A stretch of DNA of 38,052 nucleotides from Vreelandella neptunia (GTDB lineage Bacteria; Pseudomonadota; Gammaproteobacteria; Pseudomonadales; Halomonadaceae). The DNA is taken from the NCBI RefSeq assembly GCF_022489065.1, contig NZ_JAKVTW010000028.1, positions 1 through 38,052 on the forward strand. Direction: 5' to 3'. The translations under genes were made by a program, and so were the position numbers. Of this stretch, positions 23,506 to 32,575 are shown in pieces (positions within the stretch are counted from its first letter, which is position 1; the number at the start of each line of letters is the position of its first letter). The notes beneath the pieces are model-generated. The model ran no database searches, was not told where the DNA came from, and saw only the letters and a list, made by a program, of their open reading frames with translations.

Positions 23506-24600
23506 CTAAGCATGGCCCGGCGTTGGATTGAGGCTAAAGGGCGTTAGCTGGCTGAGCAGCGCTTTAACCGGAGCTGCTAAGCCCAGCGCGGGCGGATGGT
23601 TAACGTCGTACCATACGCCGCTTTCGCGAACACCGCCCAGCCTATCGCAGCTCACCGGCTGGGGGGTAATCTCTAAGCGAAAATGACTGAAGGTGTGGTG
23701 AAAGCTTGGCGAGGTACTATCCCGCTTAGGATTAACAGCGTTGGCTTCAAGCCAGTCGTTAAGCTCGCTGTGCTTGTCGAACTGCGGCAAACTCCATAAC
23801 CCGCCCCATAAGCCACTGGGAGGGCGCTTCTCCAGCCATATCCGCCCTTCTGGGTCGCGCAGCATCAACATAATCGTTTCCCGCGTGGGCAGCGTTTTTT
23901 TTGGCTTGGATTCTGGATAGCGTTTTGGCTCGCCTTGGGCGTAGGCCAAGCAAACATCGTTAAACGGGCAGCTTAGACAATCGGGCTTGCTGCGTTTACA
24001 TAGCGTGGCACCAAAATCCATCATCGCCTGAGTGTAATCGGCCAGGCGCTCGGTTGGGGTGTAGTACTCTGCCAGCGCCCAAAGTTGCTGCTCTATCGCG
24101 GGTTTACCTGGCCAGCCTGGAATCGCATGCAGTCGGGTGAGCGAGCGCTTTACATTGCCATCTAGTATCGCGGCTCGCTGCCCTGTGCTCTGCGCGACAA
24201 TCGCACCAGCAGTGGAGCGACCAATACCTGGCAGGCCCATTAAGGCTTCAACGCTGTTACTGGGCAGCTTTCCACCGTGCTCTGCCTCCGCCATCTGGGC
24301 GGCCTTATGCAAATTGCGCGCGCGGGCGTAGTAGCCCAACCCGGTCCAGAGATGCAGCACTTCATCCTGCGGCGCATTGGCAAGTCTTTCCAAGGTCGGA
24401 AAACTCGCCATAAAACGCTCAAAATAGCCTATAACCGTCGTCACTTGGGTTTGCTGCAGCATGATTTCCGACACCCACACGCGGTAGGCGCTGCGGGGTG
24501 ACTGCCACGGCAAATCATGGCGACCATAGCGGTCGAACCAGGACAGTAGCCGCAGTTGAAACTCGCTTGCCGCCAGCCGCGGCGTGGGCATATCTGCCAT
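23506..24600 (-). CDS. mutY: A/G-specific adenine glycosylase MutY
   Basis: This 364-residue base-excision enzyme removes adenine mispaired with 8-oxoguanine. Visible motifs are the catalytic-Glu region LPWQSPRSAYRVWVSEIMLQ, the GLGYYARARNLH segment, the helix-hairpin-helix LMGLPGIGRSTAGAI and the catalytic Asp in ILDGNVKRSL. The four-Cys iron-sulfur loop CKRSKPDCLSCPFNDVC follows near residue 200. The C-terminal NUDIX-like domain (about 235-350, LEKRPPSGLWGGLWSLPQF) reads 8-oxoguanine. The length is normal. ATG at 24600 is preceded by AAGGAG. It is co-oriented with asmA-like upstream, but a terminator between them indicates its own promoter. Confidence 0.97.
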   Translation of the reverse strand: MADMPTPRLAASEFQLRLLSWFDRYGRHDLPWQSPRSAYRVWVSEIMLQQTQVTTVIGYFERFMASFPTLERLANAPQDEVLHLWTGLGYYARARNLHKAAQMAEAEHGGKLPSNSVEALMGLPGIGRSTAGAIVAQSTGQRAAILDGNVKRSLTRLHAIPGWPGKPAIEQQLWALAEYYTPTERLADYTQAMMDFGATLCKRSKPDCLSCPFNDVCLAYAQGEPKRYPESKPKKTLPTRETIMLMLRDPEGRIWLEKRPPSGLWGGLWSLPQFDKHSELNDWLEANAVNPKRDSTSPSFHHTFSHFRLEITPQPVSCDRLGGVRESGVWYDVNHPPALGLAAPVKALLSQLTPFSLNPTPGHA

Positions 24601-24641
24601 GCACGCTCCTTAAACAGAAATGGGGTTACAACGGTGCCAAT

Positions 24642-24669
24642 AAAAAAGCGCCGGCGTTGAGGCCGGCGC
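24642..24669 (-). terminator. Rho-independent terminator after the asmA-like gene
   Basis: On the minus strand GCGCCGGC (24662-24669) pairs with GCCGGCGC (24648-24655) around a six-base loop, then a T-run. It is placed 42 bases after the asmA-like stop and before mutY. Confidence 0.85.
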
Positions 24670-24711
24670 AGCACTTACGGTTTCAATGAATGCGTTACTT
24701 CACATCCTGCC

Positions 24712-27051
24712 TCAGTTAAACAGATTGCGCAGGCCGTCGCGGAGTTGTTGGCCAGCGCCTTCGCCCAGGCGCTCATCTAGCTGATCCAACGAGTCTCCCA
24801 AGCGCTCTTCCAGCTCTTCGTCAACGCGATCGCCAGTTTCATTACGCAGCAGGTCGACCACAGCAGCCTGAAACATCTCACGATCAAAACGGCACCACTC
24901 TGTGCGCTCATCGCCCAGGTGGCCTTCACAACGCACGGGTAGAGGCAGTTGCTCCAAGCGTGGATTAACCTCACAGGCAGCATCAGCGGTGTCGACTAAG
25001 CGGGCATTTGCGCGGGTATCGAAGTTCCAGCTGGTAAGGTTGAGCTCGCCTTCGCCACGAACATCAATGCCTGGCAAGGTAATCAGCAAATCATCACTTT
25101 CTACCAAGCCGTTGCTAATTTGGAAGGTAGCATCAAAGCGCTCAAAGCGAGTATCGGTGTGCCAGTCGCGCAACGTTCCTTCACCTTCCAACTGAGCGAC
25201 GAGTTCGCACATTTGCTGGGAAATGTTGGTATTTAAAATAGCGCCATCGTTTAGCCGCGCTGTTAGCTCACCATTCAGGTTGCTAATAAGGGATTCGCGG
25301 GTATTGCCAAGGCTTGTAAGATCGCCGGATAGATTAAAACGCCCGCGCAGGGGTGAGCTCTCTTCAGCACTGATTGTCTCAATCAGTGGTGCCATTTGCA
25401 CGTTATTAACGTTCGGTGAGAGCGTCCAAGCCATAACGGACTCGGTAGCATCAACTTGACCGGTAGCGCTAAGCTCGCCGTCGTAAAAACCTGATTCAAA
25501 CGCCGTTAAACGGTGGATACCGTCATCTCCTCGCAGCTGCAAGCGGGGATTGTTGAAAGTCAGGCCTGCTAAGACGAGGTTATCAACACTCAAATCACCC
25601 TCTAGTGCCAGCCCGCTGAGAAGCGATTGCGGTACTAGCGTACCGGTATTCTGGGCAAAGGCCTTACGAAACAGGCCGCGGCTGGCCTGTTCTGCGGTGG
25701 CTTCACCGGGCAGGTAACGATCAAGGTCTAATTGGTCACCCGCCAAATCGAAGGCTAGGCGGGAGCCATCAAGGGCGGCCGATAGTTCACCGGTAAAGGT
25801 GCTGTCATCTACCACCAGCGAAAGGCTGGGGAACGATATCTGTTCAGCATCACCTTCAAGGGGACTGGTCATGGCTACATCGCTAAGCGCAGCATCGCCC
25901 GCTGTAGTTAGCGTAACGCCAGCACGAGCAAGCCAGGGCCTAAGCGTAAAGGGCGCCGCGGTGAGTTGACCACGATAACTGGGCGCATCGCGCAGCTGCT
26001 CAACATTGAGATGACCACTCACCCTTAGGCCATCCGGCCCGGTAAGCTGCAGATCTTTCAACTGCGCCGTTTGGGCTTGCCAATCACTCTCTAGGCCAAA
26101 AGCGAGTGCCAGCGCCAAGCTGCCCTGCCAGTTATCCGCATTACGCAGGCCCGTTTCGAGTAACCCCTCTTTTATGGAGAGCTGCTGCTCACCCATGCGA
26201 GCAACCAGTTCGGCGGCCTTTAGGCTGAGTTGCTGTGGCTCGCCGTTCGTGCCGGAGGTCGTGCGGGTGGTCAGAGCCATATTTTCGAGTACAAAAAGCT
26301 CATCCGCCAAGCCAAGCCGTACGCGCGTTTCAAGATTAATCTCGCTGGTCAGGTCTGGGGCACGCTCCAACACTTCGCCATCAAGTCGATTATGCTTGGT
26401 TAGCGTGAACATGGCCTTTAATGGGAAGGCGCGCAGCGGGTTAACGTTGCTGCCCGAGATATTCAGCTGCTGCATACGCCACAGCGCTTCGGTTTGCGCA
26501 TCACGGAAGCGAATGTCAGCGTTTTTCACCTCGACGCTGGCGATACTCAACACCACTTCTAAGCTACCAGCGTCTGCATTGGGGCCTGCGCTGGCGGGCG
26601 CCAGAACCGTTTCAGCGGTGCCGCCATCACTCTGCTCTGAGAGGCGCTCTAACAGGGGCTCCCAGTTACCTTCACCTTGCGCATCGCGCTCTAGATTAAG
26701 GCGCATTCCATCTAGCGTCAGACCATCAACGGCAATTTCCCCACGTAACAGAGGGCCAAATGCGACGCTAACCTCTGCACGGTCAATGGCGGCAAAGGCA
26801 GCGCTGTCTTCGGCCTGCGCGGGTAGCCAAGCACGCGCTTTTTCTACGCTAACGCCAATGCGGGGATAGAATGACCAGGTAATAGGGCCTTCCAACGCCA
26901 AATTAAGCCCTGTTTGTTCTTCAACGACAGCCGTTAGGCGTGGTTTGAAGTCTTCAGGGTCTAGAAAGGTGGTCACATAGACCACCGCGGCGACCGCAAC
27001 GATAGCGAGAATGCCGACCGCTGCCAGCAAAATACGTAATAGCTGTTTCAT
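24712..27051 (-). CDS. AsmA-family protein
   Basis: This 779-residue protein has an N-terminal membrane anchor (LLRILLAAVGILAIVAVAAV). The conserved AsmA head follows (FKPRLTAVVEEQTGLNLALE, then GPITWSFYPRIGVSVEKARA). A long beta-rich body leads to the conserved C-terminal AsmA region (NLNGELTARLNDGAILNTNI and GEGELNLTSWNFDTRANARL). AsmA-like proteins span the periplasm as lipid-conducting or outer-membrane biogenesis factors in the wider family (AsmA, TamB, YhdP). The exact role of this one is unknown. Its start overlaps the stop of the PanZ-like gene by one base, so both are in one operon. Confidence 0.9.
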   Translation of the reverse strand: MKQLLRILLAAVGILAIVAVAAVVYVTTFLDPEDFKPRLTAVVEEQTGLNLALEGPITWSFYPRIGVSVEKARAWLPAQAEDSAAFAAIDRAEVSVAFGPLLRGEIAVDGLTLDGMRLNLERDAQGEGNWEPLLERLSEQSDGGTAETVLAPASAGPNADAGSLEVVLSIASVEVKNADIRFRDAQTEALWRMQQLNISGSNVNPLRAFPLKAMFTLTKHNRLDGEVLERAPDLTSEINLETRVRLGLADELFVLENMALTTRTTSGTNGEPQQLSLKAAELVARMGEQQLSIKEGLLETGLRNADNWQGSLALALAFGLESDWQAQTAQLKDLQLTGPDGLRVSGHLNVEQLRDAPSYRGQLTAAPFTLRPWLARAGVTLTTAGDAALSDVAMTSPLEGDAEQISFPSLSLVVDDSTFTGELSAALDGSRLAFDLAGDQLDLDRYLPGEATAEQASRGLFRKAFAQNTGTLVPQSLLSGLALEGDLSVDNLVLAGLTFNNPRLQLRGDDGIHRLTAFESGFYDGELSATGQVDATESVMAWTLSPNVNNVQMAPLIETISAEESSPLRGRFNLSGDLTSLGNTRESLISNLNGELTARLNDGAILNTNISQQMCELVAQLEGEGTLRDWHTDTRFERFDATFQISNGLVESDDLLITLPGIDVRGEGELNLTSWNFDTRANARLVDTADAACEVNPRLEQLPLPVRCEGHLGDERTEWCRFDREMFQAAVVDLLRNETGDRVDEELEERLGDSLDQLDERLGEGAGQQLRDGLRNLFN

Positions 27052-27533
27052 TACCCTTTCCCTTGTGGGTCTAACTCAACAAAATCGCTGGTAGCGGGCA
27101 TGCCCGCCGCCTGAGTTTCTGGATTGGCCATTGGCCGATAACCTAGCTTGGAGAGCAGCACGCGATCGGCCAGCGGCAAGCTGGACGTTTCGATCCGCAA
27201 TACGCGGCCTTCCTGTTTGGCTTGTTCGCCGAGCAGCGCCATTAAGCGTGAACCGACGCCACGACGTCGCGTGGTTTTGCGCACACAAAGCTCTGACAAC
27301 CACCACGCTCGGTCTTCGCCTTCCTTTACGGCGACAGCGCCTAGCAGCCGATCATTAAAACGTGCGCAGGCAAAAAAATGTTGCCCTTTAAAATGTTGTT
27401 CGATAAATGGCTCCACCGTTGGGGTAGGCATGCGCTCTTGTGGCGCATCCTCATAGATGCGCACTAGGTCTAGGCGCACCTGTTCATCGGCTTCCCAACG
27501 GGCCTGGTCGACATGGTGCAGTGTCACCGGCAT
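27051..27533 (-). CDS. GNAT-family protein, PanZ (PanM)-like acetyl-CoA sensor
   Basis: This 160-residue GNAT fold protein has ARFNDRLLGAVAVKE and WWLSELCVRKTTRRRGVGSR. The latter holds the RRxxGxG acetyl-CoA loop and strongly resembles PanZ/PanM of enterobacteria (RFNERLLAAVRV, LRVREVTRRRGVG). PanZ binds acetyl-CoA and promotes self-cleavage of the PanD proenzyme in pantothenate synthesis. This protein is longer than E. coli PanZ by about 30 residues at the N terminus, so it may be a diverged relative with ordinary acetyltransferase activity. It is the first gene of the operon with the asmA-like gene. Confidence 0.75.
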   Translation of the reverse strand: MPVTLHHVDQARWEADEQVRLDLVRIYEDAPQERMPTPTVEPFIEQHFKGQHFFACARFNDRLLGAVAVKEGEDRAWWLSELCVRKTTRRRGVGSRLMALLGEQAKQEGRVLRIETSSLPLADRVLLSKLGYRPMANPETQAAGMPATSDFVELDPQGKG

Positions 27534-27632
27534 GGTGAATTCCTCTTCGCCAAAGCAGCCTGGCTGCTATTTCTGCCGCGTTTGTTTGCGGCTACATTTC
27601 GCGCATTGTAGCGGATGAGGGCGCCGATTCAC

Positions 27633-27638
27633 TATAAT
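27633..27638 (+). promoter_or_regulatory. Candidate -10 box for the hisBHAF operon
   Basis: A perfect TATAAT lies about 125 bases before the hisB start, in the divergent region between the PanZ-like gene and hisB. No good -35 box sits at 17 bases; an AGCGGA-like sequence is the closest. The call rests on the -10 and the position only. Confidence 0.4.
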
Positions 27639-27763
27639 GGTCGCTTCGCCACAGGTTATGCCCTGATCAAACGGTGGTAAGTTGATGCAGAACCACCGAC
27701 TATTTCTCAGAATCATTACTCAGGGCCAGCCCTCAGAGTGCGCCTCAGCGCAGGAGATGCAAC

Positions 27764-28357
27764 ATGTCAGCGCGTATTGCCACGGTAAGCCGTGACACCA
27801 ACGAAACGCAGATCAAGGTCAGCGTCAACCTCGATGGCGAAGGCCGTCTTAGCTGCAAAACCGGCGTTCCGTTTTTGGACCATATGCTTGATCAAGTTGC
27901 CCGCCACGGGATGATCGATCTCGACATCAACGCCAATGGCGACCTGCATATTGACGACCACCATACCGTAGAAGACTTGGGTATTACGCTCGGCCAAGCT
28001 TTTTTTGAAGCGATTGGCGATAAGCGCGGCATTTACCGCTACGGGCATGCTTATGTTCCCCTTGATGAAGCACTCTCCCGGGTGGTCATCGATTTTTCAG
28101 GTCGGCCAGGCCTCTATATGAACGTTGAGTTTACCCGCGATAACATCGGTAGCATGGATACCCAGCTGTTTTGGGAGTTTTTCCAAGGCTTCGTCAATCA
28201 TGCCCGGGTAACACTGCATATCGACAACATTAAAGGTTTTAATGCTCACCATCAGGCAGAAACAATCTTCAAAGCCTTTGGACGGGCGCTGCGTATGGCC
28301 GTGGCGGAAGATCCGCGTATGGCAGGCCAAATGCCCTCCACCAAAGGGAGCCTGTAA
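27764..28357 (+). CDS. hisB: Imidazoleglycerol-phosphate dehydratase
   Basis: This is a 197-residue monofunctional HisB. It has LDGEGRLSCKTGVPFLDHML and the two metal-binding repeats, DDHHTVEDLGITLGQA and NAHHQAETIFKAFGRAL. The His and Glu residues in these repeats ligate the two Mn ions. The enzyme dehydrates imidazole glycerol phosphate to imidazole acetol phosphate, step six of histidine synthesis. It has no HAD phosphatase domain, unlike the fused E. coli HisB, so histidinol phosphatase must be elsewhere. ATG is preceded by AGGAGA. It is the first gene of hisBHAF. Confidence 0.98.
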   Translation: MSARIATVSRDTNETQIKVSVNLDGEGRLSCKTGVPFLDHMLDQVARHGMIDLDINANGDLHIDDHHTVEDLGITLGQAFFEAIGDKRGIYRYGHAYVPLDEALSRVVIDFSGRPGLYMNVEFTRDNIGSMDTQLFWEFFQGFVNHARVTLHIDNIKGFNAHHQAETIFKAFGRALRMAVAEDPRMAGQMPSTKGSL

Positions 28358-28433
28358 TGCTGCGCTATGTGACGAGCTATGTGACGAGCGATGCCTCTAG
28401 CGACTTTCCCTCTATCTCCACAAGGAGCGCTTC

Positions 28434-29075
28434 ATGACCATTGCTGTGATCGACTATGGAATGGGCAACCTGCATTCCGTGGCCAAGGCGCTGGAGCATG
28501 TGACGCATGAGAATGTAGTCATTACCCGTGACCCGCGACGTATTCTAGGCGCAACGCGCTTGGTACTACCCGGCCAAGGGGCAATACGTGACTGCGTTGG
28601 CGAACTTGAACGCACCGATTTACGCGGGCTGGTAGATGATATCTTAACCCGCCAAGCCAAGCCGCTACTGGGCATCTGCGTGGGCCAACAGATGTTGCTG
28701 GAGCGCAGTGAAGAGAATGGTGGCGTTGAGTGCCTGGGCTTTTTTAAAGGCAGCGTGGACCGTTTCCCTGGTGATATGCGCGACGCCCACGAGCAGCGCT
28801 TGAAAGTGCCGCACATGGGCTGGAATGTGGTCGAGCAGCATCACGACCACCCTTTGTGGGCAGGTATTGATAACCGTGAACACTTCTATTTCGTGCACAG
28901 CTATTACGTGAATGCGGATGATGATGCCCAGGTGTTTGGTACGACCCAATACGGCAAGGTAAGCGCCCACGTTGCGATTGGTCGTAACGCGACCTTCGCG
29001 GTGCAGTTTCACCCGGAAAAAAGCTCCCGCGCGGGCCTTCGCCTGCTCGAAAACTTTGTCACCTGGACGCCCTGA
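28434..29075 (+). CDS. hisH: Imidazole glycerol phosphate synthase, glutamine amidotransferase subunit
   Basis: This is a 213-residue class I amidotransferase. It has VIDYGMGNLHSVAKAL at the N terminus, the nucleophile Cys in PLLGICVGQQMLLE (near residue 82), FVHSYYV, and the catalytic His-Glu in VQFHPEKSS. It releases ammonia from glutamine and channels it to HisF. It follows hisB by 76 bases, a gap that contains a short tandem repeat of CTATGTGACGAG. An AAGGAG ribosome-binding site precedes ATG. The length is normal. Confidence 0.98.
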   Translation: MTIAVIDYGMGNLHSVAKALEHVTHENVVITRDPRRILGATRLVLPGQGAIRDCVGELERTDLRGLVDDILTRQAKPLLGICVGQQMLLERSEENGGVECLGFFKGSVDRFPGDMRDAHEQRLKVPHMGWNVVEQHHDHPLWAGIDNREHFYFVHSYYVNADDDAQVFGTTQYGKVSAHVAIGRNATFAVQFHPEKSSRAGLRLLENFVTWTP

Positions 29076-29086
29076 GAGGATTTTGT

Positions 29087-29833
29087 ATGTTGGTAATTCC
29101 CGCTATTGATCTCAAAGACGGCCAGTGTGTCCGGTTGAAGCAGGGCCGCATGGAAGACGCGACCTCCTACGGCGATGACCCAGTGGCCATGGCAGCGCGC
29201 TGGGTAGAGGCTGGCGCCCGACGCCTGCACCTGGTGGATTTGAACGGTGCTTTTGAGGGTAAGCCGGTAAACGGTGACGCCGTTACCGCTATCGCCCGCG
29301 CCTACCCGAATCTGCCGATTCAAATCGGTGGTGGCATTCGCAGTGCAGAAACCATCGAGCACTACTTAAGCGCCGGCGTCTCCTACGTGATTATCGGCAC
29401 CAAGGCAGTAAAAGAGCCGGACTTTGTTGGCGAAATGTGCCGCGCCTTTCCCGGCCATGTGATCGTTGGTCTTGATGCCAAAGATGGCTATGTCGCCACC
29501 GACGGCTGGGCAGAGGTCTCCACGATCAAAGCCACCGAACTAGCCAAGCGTTTTGCCAACGATGGCGTCTCCAGCATTGTTTACACCGATATTGCCCGTG
29601 ATGGCATGATGCAAGGCGTCAACGTGGAAGCCACCGCCGCATTGGCCCGCGAAGGCGGTTTGCCGGTGATTGCCTCTGGTGGTGTGACCAACCTGGACGA
29701 TATCAAAGCACTTTGCGACGTTGCTGATAGCGGTATTTTGGGCGCTATTACTGGCCGAGCGATTTACGAAGGCAGCCTGGATGTCGCCGAAGCCCAACGC
29801 TTGAGCGACCAACTGACGGGAGGCGGTTCATGA
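29087..29833 (+). CDS. hisA: ProFAR isomerase HisA
   Basis: This 248-residue (beta/alpha)8 barrel opens with VIPAIDLKDGQCVRLKQG, where the Asp is catalytic. It has the phosphate-binding loops QIGGGIRS and VIASGGVTNLDD, plus YTDIARDGMMQGVN with the second catalytic Asp. It isomerises ProFAR to PRFAR, the substrate of HisHF. It begins 11 bases after hisH and overlaps hisF by four bases, so translation is coupled. Confidence 0.98.
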   Translation: MLVIPAIDLKDGQCVRLKQGRMEDATSYGDDPVAMAARWVEAGARRLHLVDLNGAFEGKPVNGDAVTAIARAYPNLPIQIGGGIRSAETIEHYLSAGVSYVIIGTKAVKEPDFVGEMCRAFPGHVIVGLDAKDGYVATDGWAEVSTIKATELAKRFANDGVSSIVYTDIARDGMMQGVNVEATAALAREGGLPVIASGGVTNLDDIKALCDVADSGILGAITGRAIYEGSLDVAEAQRLSDQLTGGGS

Positions 29834-30603
29834 GTCTCACCAAACGCATTATCCCCTGCCTGGACGTAGACGCCGGGCGCGTGGTCAAGGGCGTCAACTT
29901 TGTGGGCATTCGCGATGCGGGCGATCCGGTGGAGATTGCCCAGCGTTATAACCAGCAGGGCGCCGACGAGATCACCTTCCTCGACATTACCGCCAGCCAC
30001 GAAGACCGCGACACCACGGTAGAGATGGTTGAGCGCATTGCAGGCGAAGTATTTATCCCCTTGACCGTCGGCGGCGGCATTCGTAGCTGCGACGATATTC
30101 GCACCATGCTGAACGCCGGAGCGGACAAAGTCTCGATCAATACCGCTGCAGTAACTAATCCTGAGTTCGTACGCGAAGCTGCCGAACGCTTTGGCAGCCA
30201 GTGCATCGTGGTGGCAATCGACGCTAAACGTGTCTCTCAAGAGGGCGAAACGCCCCGCTGGGAAATCTTCACTCACGGTGGCCGCCGCCCAACGGGTTTA
30301 GATGCGGTTGAGTGGGCGAAGAAGATGGTGGAATTCGGCGCGGGCGAACTGCTGCTTACCAGTATGGATCGCGATGGCACTAAGATTGGCTTTGACTTGG
30401 GCGTGACCCACGCGATCTCTGAAGCAGTGAGCGTGCCAGTGATTGCCTCCGGCGGTGTCGGGAACTTAAATCACTTAGTAGATGGCGTACTCAAAGGTGG
30501 TGCCGATGCGGTGCTGGCTGCCAGTATCTTCCACTTTGGCGAATACACCATTCCTGAAGCGAAGCGGTACATGGCCGAACGCGGCATCGAAATGCGTCTT
30601 TAA
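29830..30603 (+). CDS. hisF: Imidazole glycerol phosphate synthase, cyclase subunit
   Basis: This 257-residue barrel has IIPCLDVDAGRVVKGVNFV (catalytic Asp 11), PLTVGGGIRSCDDI, and LLTSMDRDGTKIGFDLG (second Asp region). It ends with VIASGGVGNLNHLVDGVLKG. It uses the ammonia from HisH to close the imidazole ring and release AICAR. It is the final his gene of this operon; hisC lies separately at 36.9 kb, and hisG, hisD, hisI and hisE are not in the window. Confidence 0.98.
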   Translation: MSLTKRIIPCLDVDAGRVVKGVNFVGIRDAGDPVEIAQRYNQQGADEITFLDITASHEDRDTTVEMVERIAGEVFIPLTVGGGIRSCDDIRTMLNAGADKVSINTAAVTNPEFVREAAERFGSQCIVVAIDAKRVSQEGETPRWEIFTHGGRRPTGLDAVEWAKKMVEFGAGELLLTSMDRDGTKIGFDLGVTHAISEAVSVPVIASGGVGNLNHLVDGVLKGGADAVLAASIFHFGEYTIPEAKRYMAERGIEMRL

Positions 30604-30604
30604 A

Positions 30605-31138
30605 ATGCCTTTCATGCGACAGAAGCTTAGGATGTTTCGCGTAACCCCATGGATGGGATGGTTAGCAGGCCTGCTGTTTAGCATACCTGCTACTGCCTTC
30701 TCACTACCTGAGTGGACACCGGCGTTTGAGTGGGATCATACGCTGGTGCAAACCAGCCTCTATACCCGCCACTTTAGCCCCGACCCGGAACACACCAATC
30801 AGCAAGACCTGATTAGCATCGAACTGCATAATCCTGATCGCTGGTTAGCCGGCGCAGCTTGGTTCAAAAACTCCTTTGATCAACCCACTTGGTACTTCTA
30901 TGCGGGACGGGAGTTTCCCCTTTGGCAAACCGATCAGGGGTTAAACGTGCGTGCCAAACTCACCGGTGGGCTCCTGCGCGGATATAAAGGCGAGTATCGC
31001 GACAAAATTCCGCTCAATCACTTGGAAGTTGCCCCAGCCGCACTGCCGAGTATCGGGGTACAGTGGGGACGATTTGAATCCGACCTGATTGTATTTGGAA
31101 CCGCAGGCATGATGGTAACCGCAGGCGTGCGGTTTTAG
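30605..31138 (+). CDS. Small outer-membrane-like beta-barrel protein, exported
   Basis: From ATG at 30605 the protein has 177 residues. Later Met codons (30614, 30632) are alternative starts, the last preceded closely by AGG. A signal peptide is clear (MGWLAGLLFSIPATAFS). The mature part is rich in aromatic, alternating strands (LIVFGTAGMMVTAGVRF) and ends in Phe, the typical outer-membrane barrel signature. Relatives are often labelled as sn-glycerol-3-phosphate transporter-like, which I do not regard as supported. It begins one base after the hisF stop, so it is likely co-transcribed with the his operon, although the functional link is obscure. Confidence 0.65.
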   Translation: MPFMRQKLRMFRVTPWMGWLAGLLFSIPATAFSLPEWTPAFEWDHTLVQTSLYTRHFSPDPEHTNQQDLISIELHNPDRWLAGAAWFKNSFDQPTWYFYAGREFPLWQTDQGLNVRAKLTGGLLRGYKGEYRDKIPLNHLEVAPAALPSIGVQWGRFESDLIVFGTAGMMVTAGVRF

Positions 31139-31141
31139 CCG

Positions 31142-31744
31142 CTACTCTTCAGCGTCATCCAGCGTTAAGCCCAGGTTACTGATACCTCCATTGCGGCCCA
31201 ATTCGCGCACTTCTTTCAGCGTCGCCTTATCCAGTGGTTCGCTAACCGCTTCCAATACAGCGTCCTGAAAGTCGTTTTCGTCTGCCATCAGCGGATGGTC
31301 GCGAATAATCAGCGCCAGTTTCTGTGCGTCAACTTCACCTTCAGTGAGCTCGATAAAGGCGCGCACGCCCGCACGGGATGTACGGCTGACATCCAACACG
31401 GCCTCTGGGGAGTCACCTTGTAGGGTGTCCAGCAGCGCCGAGACAGACACCACGGAATCCAGGGCGCGCCGGGCACCAAAGCTGTCGTCGCTCTCAGGTG
31501 GCTCACACTCGGCCAGCTTTTCTGCCTGGCGGGCAAAGTCGATACTGGCATTGGGTACTGTAAGCCGCTCCCACACCAAACTCAGCACGGTACGCAGCGT
31601 ATGGCTATCGCCCTGACCTGTGGTTTGTTCATAAAGCACATAGTTAGGCAGCAAACGCTCACACAGCGCCGCCATAAAGGCTTGCTGGGCTGGTAGGGTC
31701 AGTTCTTGCAGCCGTTGGTAAAAGCCCTGGGGGTTCGACACCAT
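31142..31744 (-). CDS. YjaG family (DUF416) protein
   Basis: I chose ATG at 31744 (200 residues; MVSNPQGFYQRL) because AGGAA lies just upstream. The longer frame to 31879 overlaps the divergent gene. The sequence FMAALCERLLPNYVLYEQTT followed by LRTVLSLVWERL matches E. coli YjaG. The family is helical and soluble with no established function. It ends four bases from the convergent outer-membrane-like gene. Confidence 0.85.
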   Translation of the reverse strand: MVSNPQGFYQRLQELTLPAQQAFMAALCERLLPNYVLYEQTTGQGDSHTLRTVLSLVWERLTVPNASIDFARQAEKLAECEPPESDDSFGARRALDSVVSVSALLDTLQGDSPEAVLDVSRTSRAGVRAFIELTEGEVDAQKLALIIRDHPLMADENDFQDAVLEAVSEPLDKATLKEVRELGRNGGISNLGLTLDDAEE

Positions 31745-31867
31745 ACTAATTTCCTGGATCGCTTGACGTGGGATATTGGTAAAAAGTAACCGGTACGTTA
31801 TCGTTTCTATGCGCTTGGGGCGATCCCCTAACGCTTTGATGATTGTACGGCCGGCGAGGAGATTACC

Positions 31868-32557
31868 ATGCATATTCATCTGCTACAGCACGGCCCTGAC
31901 CATAGCCCCGCCCGTTTAACCGATTGGCTAACCAGTATGGGGCATAGTTACACCGTTTTTCATCTCTATGCGGGTGAGTTAACACCACGCCCAAACGAAG
32001 CTGACGCGCTGATTGTTCTCGATGGGGCTGAGACGCTACTTAGCCAACCGCCTAGCTGGTTTAAAGCTGAAGATAAACTGATCAACCGCTACCTGGATGG
32101 ACAAAAACCGTTATTGGGGATTGGTATTGGCGCCCACTGGATAGCGCAAGCACTCGGCGCAGTGGTAGCTCCCGGTACTTACGCCGAAACAGGCTGGCAT
32201 ACGGTCACCCTGGCGCCGGAAAGCTCACTGGATTTGCCCGAGTCGTTCAGCGCCTTTATGTGGCATCGTTATGTCTTCAGCTTGCCCGATGATGCCTTTT
32301 CCCTGGGGGGCAGTGAAGCAGCACCGCTGCAGGGGTTTACCTGGGATAGAGGCCGCGTTGTCAGCCTGCTATGCCATTTGGAAGCAACGCCTGCCAGCGT
32401 TAACCGCCTGTTGAGCCATGCCGAGCGGCCCAGCACCTCCCCTGCCGCCGCCCGCTATGTTCAGGACGATGCCCAAATCCTTGAGGATGCCAATCGCTTT
32501 ATTCATTTAGCACCGCTGCTTGACCGCGTGATGACCCAATGGTTAACAACGAACTAA
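31868..32557 (+). CDS. Class I glutamine amidotransferase-like protein lacking the catalytic Cys
   Basis: This 229-residue protein has the amidotransferase layout. An N-terminal Rossmann-like part contains DALIVLDGAETLL. The nucleophile elbow reads PLLGIGIGAHWIAQALGA, where the family has GICLG-type Cys. FMWHRYVFSLP is the mid-domain His element, and SLLCHLEATP stands for the QFHPE box, keeping His and Glu. The missing Cys indicates it cannot hydrolyse glutamine in the usual way. It may be a non-enzymatic or altered-activity relative. It diverges from the YjaG gene; its own promoter lies within 31745-31867. Confidence 0.8.
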   Translation: MHIHLLQHGPDHSPARLTDWLTSMGHSYTVFHLYAGELTPRPNEADALIVLDGAETLLSQPPSWFKAEDKLINRYLDGQKPLLGIGIGAHWIAQALGAVVAPGTYAETGWHTVTLAPESSLDLPESFSAFMWHRYVFSLPDDAFSLGGSEAAPLQGFTWDRGRVVSLLCHLEATPASVNRLLSHAERPSTSPAAARYVQDDAQILEDANRFIHLAPLLDRVMTQWLTTN

Positions 32558-32575
32558 CAGCAGCGCAGGCTGCCA

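Noticed and set aside
26174..26869. 231-codon plus-strand frame opposite the asmA-like gene
   Set aside because: Ser/Arg-rich composition typical of an antisense frame of a GC-rich gene.
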